A stretch of 64,000 nucleotides of DNA from assembly GCA_004010535.1 (NCBI GenBank), contig RQYE01000001.1:486152-550151 (forward strand), given 5' to 3'. The position numbers and the translations under genes were made by a program. This DNA is from Coriobacteriales bacterium OH1046 (GTDB taxonomy: Bacteria > Actinomycetota > Coriobacteriia > Coriobacteriales > Atopobiaceae). The notes under the pieces are model-generated. The model ran no database searches and was not told the DNA's origin. It saw only the letters and a list, made by a program, of their open reading frames with translations. Of the stretch, positions 17,796 to 26,051 are shown one piece after another (the stretch's first letter is position 1; each line of letters opens with the position of its first letter).

Positions 17796-18105
17796 GCGCA
17801 GCATGGCCTGCCGCTGCGAGCAACTTCTCCCATAAAGGCATCTGCACCGAAACTATGCACGTTGCGCTGCTGATTGCATTCGGCGATGCCCATCGCTATG
17901 ATACTGGGGGCGGATGTGCCCCGCACGCCGGCATACCCGAGACGCACGTCGAGGGAGGCGCTTCACCACGGTAGATAGGCTCCGCTCCATGCGGTTCGAA
18001 CCGATGCCCCGTCCCCGCAGCTCCCCCGTGCAAGGATTCGCGCACCGCATCGCCGCAAACCTGCTATCCTTGTGTCTCTAGGTTCTGCGAGAAGGAGCGC
18101 GCTCG

Positions 18106-19440
18106 TTGGCAGCAGCAATCACACGCAAGAAGCTCTCGTCGTTCAGGATCACCATCTTGGCGTTCGCCGGCATCATCCTCATCGGCACGCTCCTGCTCTC
18201 GCTCCCCGTATCCTCGCGCAATGGCGTCCCCTCATCGCTCGGCGATGCCCTCTTCACAGCGGTTTCCGCCACCTGCGTGACCGGCCTCGTCGTACAAGAC
18301 ACGGCCACCCATTGGTCGTTCTTCGGCCAAGCCGTGATCTTGCTGATGATCCAGGTCGGCGGTCTCGGCGTGGTCATGGCATCGGCCACGTTCGCCCTGC
18401 TCTCCGGCAGGAAGATCTCCCTCAAGGAACGGAGCATGATGCAGGAGGCTTTCGCAGCCCCCCGCATGGAGGGCATGGTGAGGATGGCGACCTTCATCCT
18501 CAGGGTCACCTTCGCCATCGAGATCGTGAGCGCGCTCATCATGATGCCCACGCTCTGCGGCGAGTACGGCTTCCGCGGCATCTGGATGGCCTTCTTCGTC
18601 TCGGTCTCGGCATTCTGCAACGCAGGATTCGACATCATGGGCAGGCTCGACTACCTGTTCCCCTCGCTCTCCGCCTATGCGACCAACCCGCTCATCTGCT
18701 TCACCATCAGCACGCTCATCGTGCTCGGCGGCATCGGCTTCGTCACGTGGAACGACATCAGCAGCAACAAGGGGAACTTCAGGCGCTATTCTATGCAGAG
18801 CAAGGTCATCATCGCGATGACGGCGCTACTGATCACCCTTCCCGCACTGTTCTTCTTCCTCTTCGAATACGACTCCCTCCCCCCGATCGAACGCGTGCTC
18901 TCCTCGATCTTCCAATCGGTCACCACGCGTACCGCAGGCTTCAATGTCGAGGACATGTCCAAGATGAGCGAGCCGGGGCAGGCGCTCACCATCATACTCA
19001 TGCTCATCGGCGGCTCCCCCGGATCGACCGCAGGCGGCATCAAGACGACGACGCTCGCCGTGCTGCTGGCCAACTTCGCCGCCGTGTCATTCCGCAAATC
19101 GGAAGCTCATTTCTTCGGGCGCCGGCTCGATGACGACGTTATCAAGCAGGCGGGTGCCATCTTCATGATGTACATCGGACTGATCCTCCTCGGAGCCGTC
19201 ACCATCTGCCTGATCGAGGGACTCCCCTACCTGTCATGCCTGTTCGAGTGCGCCTCGGCCATCGGCACGGTCGGACTCACCCTCGGGATCACACCCCAGC
19301 TCGGCACGGCATCGCGTATCATTCTGATGATGCTCATGTTCCTCGGGCGCGTCGGCGGGCTCACGCTCATCTATGCGGCGACGAAGGACATGCGGAGAAG
19401 CCTCTCCAAGCTTCCCCATGAGCACATCACCGTCGGATAA
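18106..19440 (+). CDS. TrkH/KtrB-family potassium uptake channel subunit
   Basis: This membrane protein of 444 residues has the four membrane-pore-membrane repeats of the Trk/Ktr/HKT family. Filter-like segments are visible, for example VSATCVTGL near residue 60 and GSPGSTAGGIKTTT near residue 310. It forms the K+-conducting subunit and needs the cytoplasmic NAD-binding partner encoded 11 bases downstream. The start is TTG at 18106 after GGAG. The short length and TrkA-like single-domain partner fit KtrB as well as TrkH. Confidence 0.93.
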   Translation: MAAAITRKKLSSFRITILAFAGIILIGTLLLSLPVSSRNGVPSSLGDALFTAVSATCVTGLVVQDTATHWSFFGQAVILLMIQVGGLGVVMASATFALLSGRKISLKERSMMQEAFAAPRMEGMVRMATFILRVTFAIEIVSALIMMPTLCGEYGFRGIWMAFFVSVSAFCNAGFDIMGRLDYLFPSLSAYATNPLICFTISTLIVLGGIGFVTWNDISSNKGNFRRYSMQSKVIIAMTALLITLPALFFFLFEYDSLPPIERVLSSIFQSVTTRTAGFNVEDMSKMSEPGQALTIILMLIGGSPGSTAGGIKTTTLAVLLANFAAVSFRKSEAHFFGRRLDDDVIKQAGAIFMMYIGLILLGAVTICLIEGLPYLSCLFECASAIGTVGLTLGITPQLGTASRIILMMLMFLGRVGGLTLIYAATKDMRRSLSKLPHEHITVG

Positions 19441-19451
19441 AGGATAGGAAG

Positions 19452-20099
19452 ATGAAATCCATTCTGCTTATCGGGCTCGGGCGTTTCGGACAGAATATCG
19501 CCGAGAAGCTCAACGAACTCGGACATGAGGTCATGGCCATCGACTGCAACGAGGAGCGGGTCGACAACATCCTCCCCTTCGTCACGAACGCCCAGATCGG
19601 CGACAGCACCAACGCCGAGTTCCTCGAGACGCTCGGAATAGGCAACTACGATGTGTGCATCGTGGCCATCGCGCATAATTTCCAGAGCTCGCTCGAGACC
19701 ACCTCCCTTTTGAAGGAGCTCGGCGGCAAGCTGGTCGTCTCCCGTGCCGAAAGCGATGTGCAGAAGAAGTTCCTGCTGCGCAACGGAGCCGACCAAGTGG
19801 TCTACCCCGAAGCGCAGATGGCCAAATGGACCGCCATCCGCTACAGCGCGGACCACATCCTCGATTATGTCCAACTCGATGAGCGCCATTCCATCTTCGA
19901 GGTCTCGGTACCGAGGAAATGGGTGGGGAAAACCGTGGGCGAGCTCGATATCCGCCGCGTATACGGTGTCAATATCATGGCATTCAAACGCAATGGGAGC
20001 TTGGATATGGGCATATCCTCCGAGACCGTCCTCGGCGAGGACTGCACGATGCTCGTACTCGGCGAGACACGCGCGCTGCAGCGCTGCTTCGACATCTGA
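19452..20099 (+). CDS. TrkA/KtrA-family potassium uptake regulator
   Basis: This cytoplasmic regulator of 215 residues has an N-terminal RCK Rossmann domain (LLIGLGRFGQNIAEKL, with acidic IDCNEE at the end of beta-2, favouring NAD(H) or ATP/ADP binding) and a C-terminal TrkA-C ligand domain from about residue 135. It gates the channel encoded directly upstream. A single RCK unit is KtrA-like rather than the doubled E. coli TrkA. Confidence 0.93.
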   Translation: MKSILLIGLGRFGQNIAEKLNELGHEVMAIDCNEERVDNILPFVTNAQIGDSTNAEFLETLGIGNYDVCIVAIAHNFQSSLETTSLLKELGGKLVVSRAESDVQKKFLLRNGADQVVYPEAQMAKWTAIRYSADHILDYVQLDERHSIFEVSVPRKWVGKTVGELDIRRVYGVNIMAFKRNGSLDMGISSETVLGEDCTMLVLGETRALQRCFDI

Positions 20100-20142
20100 T
20101 CTTCCCAGCACACACAGGCAAGACATCGGCTAAACGGCAAGC

Positions 20143-20257
20143 AGCGTGACAGGGGGACACAGCGTGACAGGGGGACAGGTCATTTGTCACGCTTGAGCGT
20201 GACAAATGACCTGTCCCCCTGTCACGCTGCGCTTGTGTCACGTGTCCCCCTGTCACG
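20143..20257. repeat. REP-like palindromic element with nested GTGACAGGGGGACA repeats
   Basis: A perfect 32-bp inverted repeat (20162-20193 and 20196-20227, 2-base spacer) is flanked by extra half-copies of GCGTGACAGGGGGACA on both sides. The outer right copy carries a short insertion. It sits between trkA and uraA, which are convergent. It is closely related to the palindrome at 49884-49987. Confidence 0.85.
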
Positions 20258-20294
20258 CGCGGGCGCGAGAGATCCTCTCTACCCACACGAGGCG

Positions 20295-21605
20295 CTATCC
20301 GCGCGGCAGGATCGCGTTGAGCACGATACCCACGATCGAGCCCACGGCAAGGCCCGAGAGCGAGATCGTCACCGAACCCACGGGGATGATGACGGCACCG
20401 GCGGAGCTGTAGGCGATGCCGATGGACAGGACGAGGATGAGCGCGGCGATGAGGATATTGCGCGTGATGGTGAAGTCGACCTTGTTCTCGATGAGGTTGC
20501 GGATGCCCACGGCGGAGATCATGCCGTAGAGCACGAGCGACACGCCGCCGATGACGCTCGCCGGCATGGCGCCGATAACCGCTGCGAACTTCGGGCTGAA
20601 GGAGAGCAGGACGGAGAAGCCTGCGGCGATGCGGATGACGCGGGGATCGAACACCCTGGTGAGGGCGAGCACACCGGTGTTCTCGCCGTAGGTGGTGTTG
20701 GCGGGCGCACCGAAGAGCGCAGCGATGATGGTGGCGAGACCGTCTCCGAGCAGGGTGCGGTGCAGACCGGGTTCCTTGATGAAATTGCGGTTGCAGGTGG
20801 AGCTGATGGCGGAGATATCGCCGATATGCTCGATCATGGTCGCAAGGGCGAGGGGCATGATGGTGACGACGGCCGTGATGGCAAGGCCGGTATCCATGGT
20901 CCCTCCGGTGAACAGGCTGAAGACGGTGCCGTTCCAGTCAACGGGAAGGCCGACCCAAGGGGCAGCCGCGATCTTGGCGAAGTCGACGTCGCCGAGGGCG
21001 GCGGCGAGCACGAAGGAAGCGATGACACCGAGCAGGATGGGCACGACCTTCACCATGCCCTTTCCGAATACGTTGCAGAGGATGATGACGATGATGGCAA
21101 CCAAGGCGACGCGCCAGTCGGTCGAGCAGTTGGCGATGGCCGAGCTCGACAGGATGAGGCCGATGCAGATGACGATGGGACCGGTGACCACGGGCGGGAA
21201 GTAGCGCATGACACGCTCGGTGCCGAAGGCCTTGAAAAGGGCAGCGAGCACGAGGTAGAGGCAGCCCGCGCAGGCGACGCCGAGGCAGGCATACGGCAGC
21301 AGGGCCGCCTCGCCGTTGGGTGCGATGGCGGCATAGCCCGCGATGAACGCGAAGGATGAGCCGAGGAACGCCGGCACCTTGCCCTTGGCCAGAACATGGA
21401 AGAGCAGGGTCCCGAGGCCCGCGAACAAAAGCGTTGCCTGGACGGAGAGACCCGTCAGCGCGGGAACGAGGATGGTGGCGCCGAACATGGCGAAGAGGTG
21501 CTGGAGGCCGAACAGCACCATCTTGGGCGTGCCGAGGGTGCGTGCGTCGTAGATGGCATCGGGGGAATCGACGGCGCCCATGGTCTCGACATCGTCTTGG
21601 GGCAT
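20295..21605 (-). CDS. uraA: NCS2-family uracil permease
   Basis: This membrane transporter of 436 residues has about 14 hydrophobic segments. The NCS2 features include GLQHLFAMFGATILVPALTG at the N-terminus and the NTTYGENTGVLALT segment that carries substrate-binding residues in UraA. It would import uracil with protons. A xanthine-type paralogue is less likely given the UraA-like N-terminus and NTTYGEN motif. The ATG at 21605 follows GGAG. Upstream (about 21721-21779) is an imperfect hairpin with no poly-T tail. Confidence 0.9.
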   Translation of the reverse strand: MPQDDVETMGAVDSPDAIYDARTLGTPKMVLFGLQHLFAMFGATILVPALTGLSVQATLLFAGLGTLLFHVLAKGKVPAFLGSSFAFIAGYAAIAPNGEAALLPYACLGVACAGCLYLVLAALFKAFGTERVMRYFPPVVTGPIVICIGLILSSSAIANCSTDWRVALVAIIVIILCNVFGKGMVKVVPILLGVIASFVLAAALGDVDFAKIAAAPWVGLPVDWNGTVFSLFTGGTMDTGLAITAVVTIMPLALATMIEHIGDISAISSTCNRNFIKEPGLHRTLLGDGLATIIAALFGAPANTTYGENTGVLALTRVFDPRVIRIAAGFSVLLSFSPKFAAVIGAMPASVIGGVSLVLYGMISAVGIRNLIENKVDFTITRNILIAALILVLSIGIAYSSAGAVIIPVGSVTISLSGLAVGSIVGIVLNAILPRG

Positions 21606-21836
21606 GGCATCTCCTTAATCGGGGGTATAGGGACTCCAAGGGAACACTCTACGCTAGATGGGCCAGCGCCATGATAGGGTTTCGGTTAGTTTTTTATCCC
21701 GCAACGTTATGTGACGCAGTGCGCCCTCCCATCCCACGATATTCTGTGAACGGGAACCGTCCCGTGGCAGGATGGGCGCGGACACGGCCTCCTCGCGTCC
21801 GCCGGGACGCGGAGGGGGCCGTGGGCCGGACCTTCC

Positions 21837-22664
21837 CTATCCTGCAAACGGGTTCTCGCCCGCCGCAAGCGCGAGCATGACAGCTGCGACGGACTCGTCG
21901 GCGCAATCACCGATACGGTAGCGTGCTGCTTCGAGGACCTCGGGGACGGCATTCGCCACAGCGACCGAGTTCTCGACATGCTGGAGCATCTCGAGGTCGT
22001 TGCCGCCATCGCCGAAGACCATGACCTCATCGAGCCCCACGCCCATCGCCCCGCAGAGATAGTCGATGCCGGTGGCCTTGCTGTAGCCGAGCGGGACGAC
22101 GTTCAGAAAACCCGGCATGGGGAGATTGAACCCTATGCCCGGGACCTCCTCGCGCAAGAAATCGATGAGGGCCTGGGTTGCCGCCATATCCCCCGCCACG
22201 AAGACGTTGGCCTTCACGATGGGAGCCTCGGGCACTGCGACGATGGGCTGCGCCTTCTCTGCGTAGAACGGGAAGGCGGCGGCGAGGTCGTCCACCTTGC
22301 CTGAGACGAGGTACACCTCGTCAACCTGCGGTCCTCCGAAGCAGATGAAGCCGGCGCCCGGTACAGCGCGTACGGCGTCGGCAATATATGCGAGCTGACC
22401 GTGGTCGAGATACTCCTCGTGGATGAGCGCGCCATCGAGGTAGACCTGCATGCCGTTGATGGCAAGTGCGGTCCGGATGCATGCGGTATCCCCGTCGAAG
22501 GTCGGAAGCACGCCCGAGATGGCGCGCCCGGTGGCCACGCCGACGCGGATGCCCGCATCGATGGCAGAGCGGATAGCTGCGCGCGTATGCGCCGAGACGA
22601 CCTTCCGCCCGCGCGGCAGGATGGTGCCGTCGATGTCGGTGAGGATGAGCCTGATGGGTTTCAT
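21837..22664 (-). CDS. HAD-superfamily Cof-type phosphatase
   Basis: This cytoplasmic hydrolase of 275 residues has motif I LTDIDGTILPRG at residues 7-18, a ATGR motif II region, a C2-type cap and the late VFGDGGNDLEML motif IV. This is the Cof/YidA subfamily, which dephosphorylates sugar phosphates or flavin/pyridoxal phosphates. The substrate is unknown. The start is ATG at 22664 (MKPIRLI); an upstream in-frame ATG at 22685 lacks a ribosome site. Confidence 0.88.
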   Translation of the reverse strand: MKPIRLILTDIDGTILPRGRKVVSAHTRAAIRSAIDAGIRVGVATGRAISGVLPTFDGDTACIRTALAINGMQVYLDGALIHEEYLDHGQLAYIADAVRAVPGAGFICFGGPQVDEVYLVSGKVDDLAAAFPFYAEKAQPIVAVPEAPIVKANVFVAGDMAATQALIDFLREEVPGIGFNLPMPGFLNVVPLGYSKATGIDYLCGAMGVGLDEVMVFGDGGNDLEMLQHVENSVAVANAVPEVLEAARYRIGDCADESVAAVMLALAAGENPFAG

Positions 22665-22680
22665 ATAGGAACCTTTCGCC

Positions 22681-22744
22681 TGCACAACGGGGACCGTCCC
22701 TGCTGTGCATTTTTCTGCGCACTAGGGACGGTCCTCTTTGTGCA
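22681..22744. repeat. Palindromic element with GGGACGGTCC core
   Basis: 21-base arms (22681-22701 and 22724-22744) are inverted copies with a few mismatches, sharing ACCGTCCCT/AGGGACGGT. They flank a T-rich loop and lie between dhaKL and the HAD gene. This differs in sequence from the GTGACA-type palindromes. It could also act as a transcription stop. Confidence 0.6.
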
Positions 22745-22749
22745 GTATG

Positions 22750-24498
22750 TCAGAGCTGGGCTGCGAGCCCGTTCGAGAACGTGGTGAGGATTATGCAGCA
22801 GGATGCGGCACCGGCGTCGAGATGACCGATGCTCCGCTCCCCCAAACGGGCTGCGCGGCCGATCTTGGCCTGCATGCTGCGGGTGGACTCCAAGCCGTCA
22901 GCGGCACCCATTTCCATGGCGGCGATGCAGCCGGCAAGGTCCTTGCCCTCCTCGGCGGCCACGCGGAAGGCGCGGGCTGCAGGAGCGGCGGTATCGATGA
23001 GGGTCTTATCGCCCTCCTCGGCACCCGCGAGGTCCTTCAGGGCAGCGACGACGTTGTCAAGGGTGTCGGCGAGGTCGGTGGCGTCGAACTCGGGCACATC
23101 GAGGCCGTCGGCAAGCGTCTCGAAGAAGGTGCCGTAAATCGGGCCCATGGAACCGCCGATGTCCTTGACGAGGGTTTCGCCGATGGTGTTCAGGGCTTCG
23201 GCGAGGGACATGTCCTCGGTGATGCGATCCTTGGACATGAGGAAGCCCTTGTTCATGTTGATGCCATGATCGCCATCGCCCGTCTCTCCATCGATCTCGC
23301 TGAGATAGGCGGCATTCTCGTGAATGGCAGCGCAGATGGCAAGCGCGATGCCCGCATTTCCGGCGTTCTTGATGGTGGCGCCCACACGTTCGCGTTCGTC
23401 CTTTGCCTTGACAGGCAGGGGAGCGCTCTCGGCAGCCCCGGCGACGGCGGCAACGGCCACGGGGGAAACGGCGGCGGCCTCGACGGCCGGCTCGAACCCG
23501 AGCTGGGTGAGCCCATCGCACTCGACGGGCATATCGATGCAGGTCTTGAGCTCGTCATCGAGCTTCATGACGGTAAGGGTGATGCCGTTCATCTCGAGCG
23601 AGGTGAAGTAATCGCCCACGTAGGACTTGTAGACCTTGATGCCCTTCTCCTCGAGCAGATCGTAGACCTTGGAGAAGAGGATGTACTGCTCCATGATGGG
23701 CGTGGCACCCAAGCCGGAGACGAGCACGACGACCTCGTCGCCGGCACCGAAGGGAAGGTCGGGCAGGACGATGTCGACCATCTCCTGCGCCATCTCATCG
23801 GCGCTCTTGAGCGGCTCGACGCGGACGCCCGGCTCGCCGTGGTGACCGATGCCGACCTCCATGGTGCCCGGCTCGATGTGGAAGTTGGGCTTGCCGTTGG
23901 CGGGAATGGTGCAGGGACCGAGACCGATGCCCACCGAGCGGGTGTTGTCGACGGCCTTCTGGGCACAGGCGATGACCTCGTCCAGGCTGCCGCCCAGAGC
24001 GGCCCTGGCACCGCCGCATTTCCACATCATGATCTCGCCTGCCACGCCGCGGCGCTTGTCGCGCTCGGTGGGAGCGGCGGAGGGGACGTCGTCGTTGGCG
24101 ACGACGAGGCCGACCCCGATGCCGTCCTTCTCGGCAGCGCGCTTGGCCATCTTGACGTTCATGTTGTCGCCCGCGTAGTTGCCGTAGAGGACAGCGACGC
24201 CCAAGCCTTGGTCGACGGCGCGGATGCACTGCTCGAACGCCTCGGCGGTGGGAGACGAGAAGATCTCGCCCACGGCGACGGCATCGACCATGTTGCGGCC
24301 GCAATAGCCGATGAAGGCGGGCTTGTGGCCCGAGCCGCCACCGGTCACGATACCGACCTTGGGCTTCTCGTTGAAGGAATTCGAGACGATGGAGCGCGGA
24401 TTGGCGGGATCAGCGTGGAGCCTATCCTTGTGGCACTTCAGGAAACCCTTGAGCATATCCTCGACGACGAGGTTGGGATCGTTGATGATTCTCTGCAT
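22750..24498 (-). CDS. DhaK-DhaL fusion: ATP-dependent dihydroxyacetone/ketotetrose kinase
   Basis: This protein of 582 residues fuses an N-terminal DhaK domain (about 1-345, with TGGGSGHKP near 52 and the substrate-binding His near 220 in GHHGEPG) to a C-terminal DhaL ATP domain (about 380-582, GETGDGDHG Mg-ADP site) through an Ala/Val-rich linker. Such single-chain kinases use ATP and phosphorylate dihydroxyacetone, glyceraldehyde or erythrulose. It is the last gene of the sugar operon and begins 2 bases after the RpiB-like gene, a pairing known from erythrulose pathways. The ATG at 24498 has GGGGAG upstream. Confidence 0.92.
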   Translation of the reverse strand: MQRIINDPNLVVEDMLKGFLKCHKDRLHADPANPRSIVSNSFNEKPKVGIVTGGGSGHKPAFIGYCGRNMVDAVAVGEIFSSPTAEAFEQCIRAVDQGLGVAVLYGNYAGDNMNVKMAKRAAEKDGIGVGLVVANDDVPSAAPTERDKRRGVAGEIMMWKCGGARAALGGSLDEVIACAQKAVDNTRSVGIGLGPCTIPANGKPNFHIEPGTMEVGIGHHGEPGVRVEPLKSADEMAQEMVDIVLPDLPFGAGDEVVVLVSGLGATPIMEQYILFSKVYDLLEEKGIKVYKSYVGDYFTSLEMNGITLTVMKLDDELKTCIDMPVECDGLTQLGFEPAVEAAAVSPVAVAAVAGAAESAPLPVKAKDERERVGATIKNAGNAGIALAICAAIHENAAYLSEIDGETGDGDHGINMNKGFLMSKDRITEDMSLAEALNTIGETLVKDIGGSMGPIYGTFFETLADGLDVPEFDATDLADTLDNVVAALKDLAGAEEGDKTLIDTAAPAARAFRVAAEEGKDLAGCIAAMEMGAADGLESTRSMQAKIGRAARLGERSIGHLDAGAASCCIILTTFSNGLAAQL

Positions 24499-24500
24499 GG

Positions 24501-24953
24501 CTATCTCCCCGCATGCTTGTTTTCGATTTCGGTCATGCACTCGATCTTGGGGGTGGACGGTCCATCGATATAGGAGAGTTCGAGGAACCTATCCACCAGA
24601 CGGGTCACGTACTGGAACGCGACGATGCGCGCGCCGAAACAGATGACCTGCGCGTTGTTGGAGAGGACGGCGCGCTCGACGCTGAAGATGTCATGGCCCA
24701 CCGCAGCGCGGATGCCGGGTATCTTGTTGGCGGTCATCGCCATGCCGATGCCGGTGCCGCAGACGAGGATGCCGCGCTCGCACTCTCCGTCCACGATCTT
24801 CTCGCAGGCAACCTCGGCCATGAGGGGATAGAGGACCGGCTCTGCGCTGTGGCAGCCCGTATCGACGACCTCGTATCCTTTGGCCTCGAGATACTCCTTG
24901 ATCTGGTTCTTGAGGTCGAAACCGGCCTCGTCGCTTCCCAGCACGATCTTCAT
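24501..24953 (-). CDS. RpiB/LacAB-family sugar-phosphate isomerase, altered active site
   Basis: The protein has 150 residues. The catalytic Cys65 is present in GILVCGTGIGM, but the usual DHAGF is SDEAGF (Glu9 for His), and the His expected in the (E)HNDAN motif is Ser99 (VLSNNAQV). That His opens the furanose ring in ribose-5-phosphate isomerase B, so its loss suggests an acyclic substrate such as D-erythrulose 4-phosphate/erythrose 4-phosphate. Coupling to the DhaKL kinase 2 bases downstream supports this. The ATG at 24953 is chosen by homology; 23 in-frame upstream residues are not family-like. Confidence 0.88.
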   Translation of the reverse strand: MKIVLGSDEAGFDLKNQIKEYLEAKGYEVVDTGCHSAEPVLYPLMAEVACEKIVDGECERGILVCGTGIGMAMTANKIPGIRAAVGHDIFSVERAVLSNNAQVICFGARIVAFQYVTRLVDRFLELSYIDGPSTPKIECMTEIENKHAGR

Positions 24954-24977
24954 CGCCCCATCCTTTCCGTAAGAGAA

Positions 24978-25005
24978 GGGGGCGCCGGAATATACCGGCG
25001 CCCCC
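24978..25005. other. Intercistronic 11-bp hairpin between bicupin and rpiB-like genes
   Basis: There is a perfect GC-rich stem (24978-24988 with 24995-25005) and a 6-base loop, without a T-run on either strand. It may be an mRNA processing or stability element inside the operon. Confidence 0.6.
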
Positions 25006-25023
25006 GTTACCGCAATCCGCACC

Positions 25024-25938
25024 CTACAGCTTCGTGATGGCGAAGACGCACTTGATGGGCTTCGCCTCGAAGTTCACGAGCTGGTAGGAGGTCCCGGCGG
25101 GCAGGAAGAAGCTGTCTCCCTCCTCGAGCACGAAGCTCTCCTGAAGCTCGTCGAGGTTGATGGTCACGGGGCCGTCGACGCAGTAGATCGCGCCGTCGCC
25201 CTCGTGCTTATCCGGCTCGGAGTAGCGCGGGCCGTAACCGCCGGCGGGAAGGATCATCTCACCGAAGTTACCGAAGTCATTGGCGGTAATGAAGCGGAGG
25301 AGCATGGGGTGCTTGGTCCCGTGGATGTTGTTCAGCTTGTCGAGGTGACGAACCGGATAGATGGCACCGGTCTCGCGCATCGAGGGGCCGTCGACGGGGA
25401 ACGTGCCCAGATCGTCGGTGCAGTGCTCGCGCGAGATGGTCTCGATCTTGCCGCTCATATCGGGCAGCGTGTCGTTGTTCGCGCCCTTGTAGTACTTGGT
25501 CTCCTCGTCTGAGGGAATGACCGCAGGCGGAATGTGCTCGTCCCAAGCCTTCGGGGCGATGAAGTAGAGGATGCGCGACTTCCTGTCGGTGAAGTTATGG
25601 CCGGAGTGCCATGCCCCCCTGGGCATGACCAGACCGTCACCGGTCTCGAGCCAGCAGAACTGGCCGTTGCCGCTCCTCTGGACCACAGGACCCTGGAGGA
25701 TATAGTAGGACTCATCGCCGGGATGGATATCCAGCGGCATGAAGCACGAACCGGGGGCAAGCTCGTAGATACCCAGCATGAAAGTATCGGTGGTGATGAT
25801 CGTGAACGTGTTATCCGACGTGGACGCATCGTTGGGCGGATACAGGGCCGTTGAGTAATCCTGCTTCCTGATCAGCATCGGGACTTTCTTATCGGGGTCG
25901 AAGGGGAAGTGCTCGAGAATATCCATGAGCTTGGCCAT
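25024..25938 (-). CDS. Bicupin protein of unknown function in the sugar operon
   Basis: The protein has 304 residues with two cupin domains. The first is at about 45-150 (DIHPGDESYYILQG and MPRGAWHSGHN supply possible metal ligands). The second is at about 205-300 (HEGDGAIYCVDG, then EGDSFFLPAGTSYQLVN). Cupins in sugar operons are often isomerases or epimerases, and a metal-dependent sugar isomerase is a reasonable guess, but no known subfamily is recognised. It sits between the PTS EIIC and the RpiB-like gene. An AAAGGA ribosome site precedes the ATG. Confidence 0.8.
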   Translation of the reverse strand: MAKLMDILEHFPFDPDKKVPMLIRKQDYSTALYPPNDASTSDNTFTIITTDTFMLGIYELAPGSCFMPLDIHPGDESYYILQGPVVQRSGNGQFCWLETGDGLVMPRGAWHSGHNFTDRKSRILYFIAPKAWDEHIPPAVIPSDEETKYYKGANNDTLPDMSGKIETISREHCTDDLGTFPVDGPSMRETGAIYPVRHLDKLNNIHGTKHPMLLRFITANDFGNFGEMILPAGGYGPRYSEPDKHEGDGAIYCVDGPVTINLDELQESFVLEEGDSFFLPAGTSYQLVNFEAKPIKCVFAITKL

Positions 25939-26003
25939 GGTGCGGTTCCTTTCGCGAAGATTCCATCAGATGCGCGACTCGACTCGTACGATAGGGCAGA
26001 TTT

Positions 26004-26027
26004 CGGGCCGGCATGGAAGCCGGCCCG
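26004..26027. other. Intercistronic 9-bp hairpin between EIIC and bicupin genes
   Basis: There is a perfect CGGGCCGGC/GCCGGCCCG stem with a 6-base loop and no T-run. It is one of three strong hairpins between genes of this operon. Confidence 0.55.
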
Positions 26028-26051
26028 GAGAAAAAGCGAAGCGGTCAGAGC

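Larger units (their letters stand above)
17702..18105. other. 404-bp intergenic region between thi importer and trkH
   Basis: The left end holds the TPP riboswitch and a minus-strand -10 box. From about 17820 to 18080 no ORF, repeat or strong terminator was recognised. GGAG at about 18094 serves as the trkH ribosome site. Confidence 0.6.

Noticed and set aside
20143..20257. CRISPR-like array at the GTGACAGGGGGACA repeats
   Set aside because: The units are nested palindromes without regular unique spacers, and no cas genes are present.
21721..21779. Imperfect hairpin between the HAD and uraA genes taken as a riboswitch
   Set aside because: No known aptamer core (PRPP, guanine or other) was recognised and there is no T-run. 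It is left as an unassigned hairpin noted under uraA.
22738..24573. 611-codon plus-strand frame antisense to dhaKL
   Set aside because: Low-complexity Gly/Val/Asp-rich translation mirroring the real gene; dhaKL has full domain motifs and a ribosome site.
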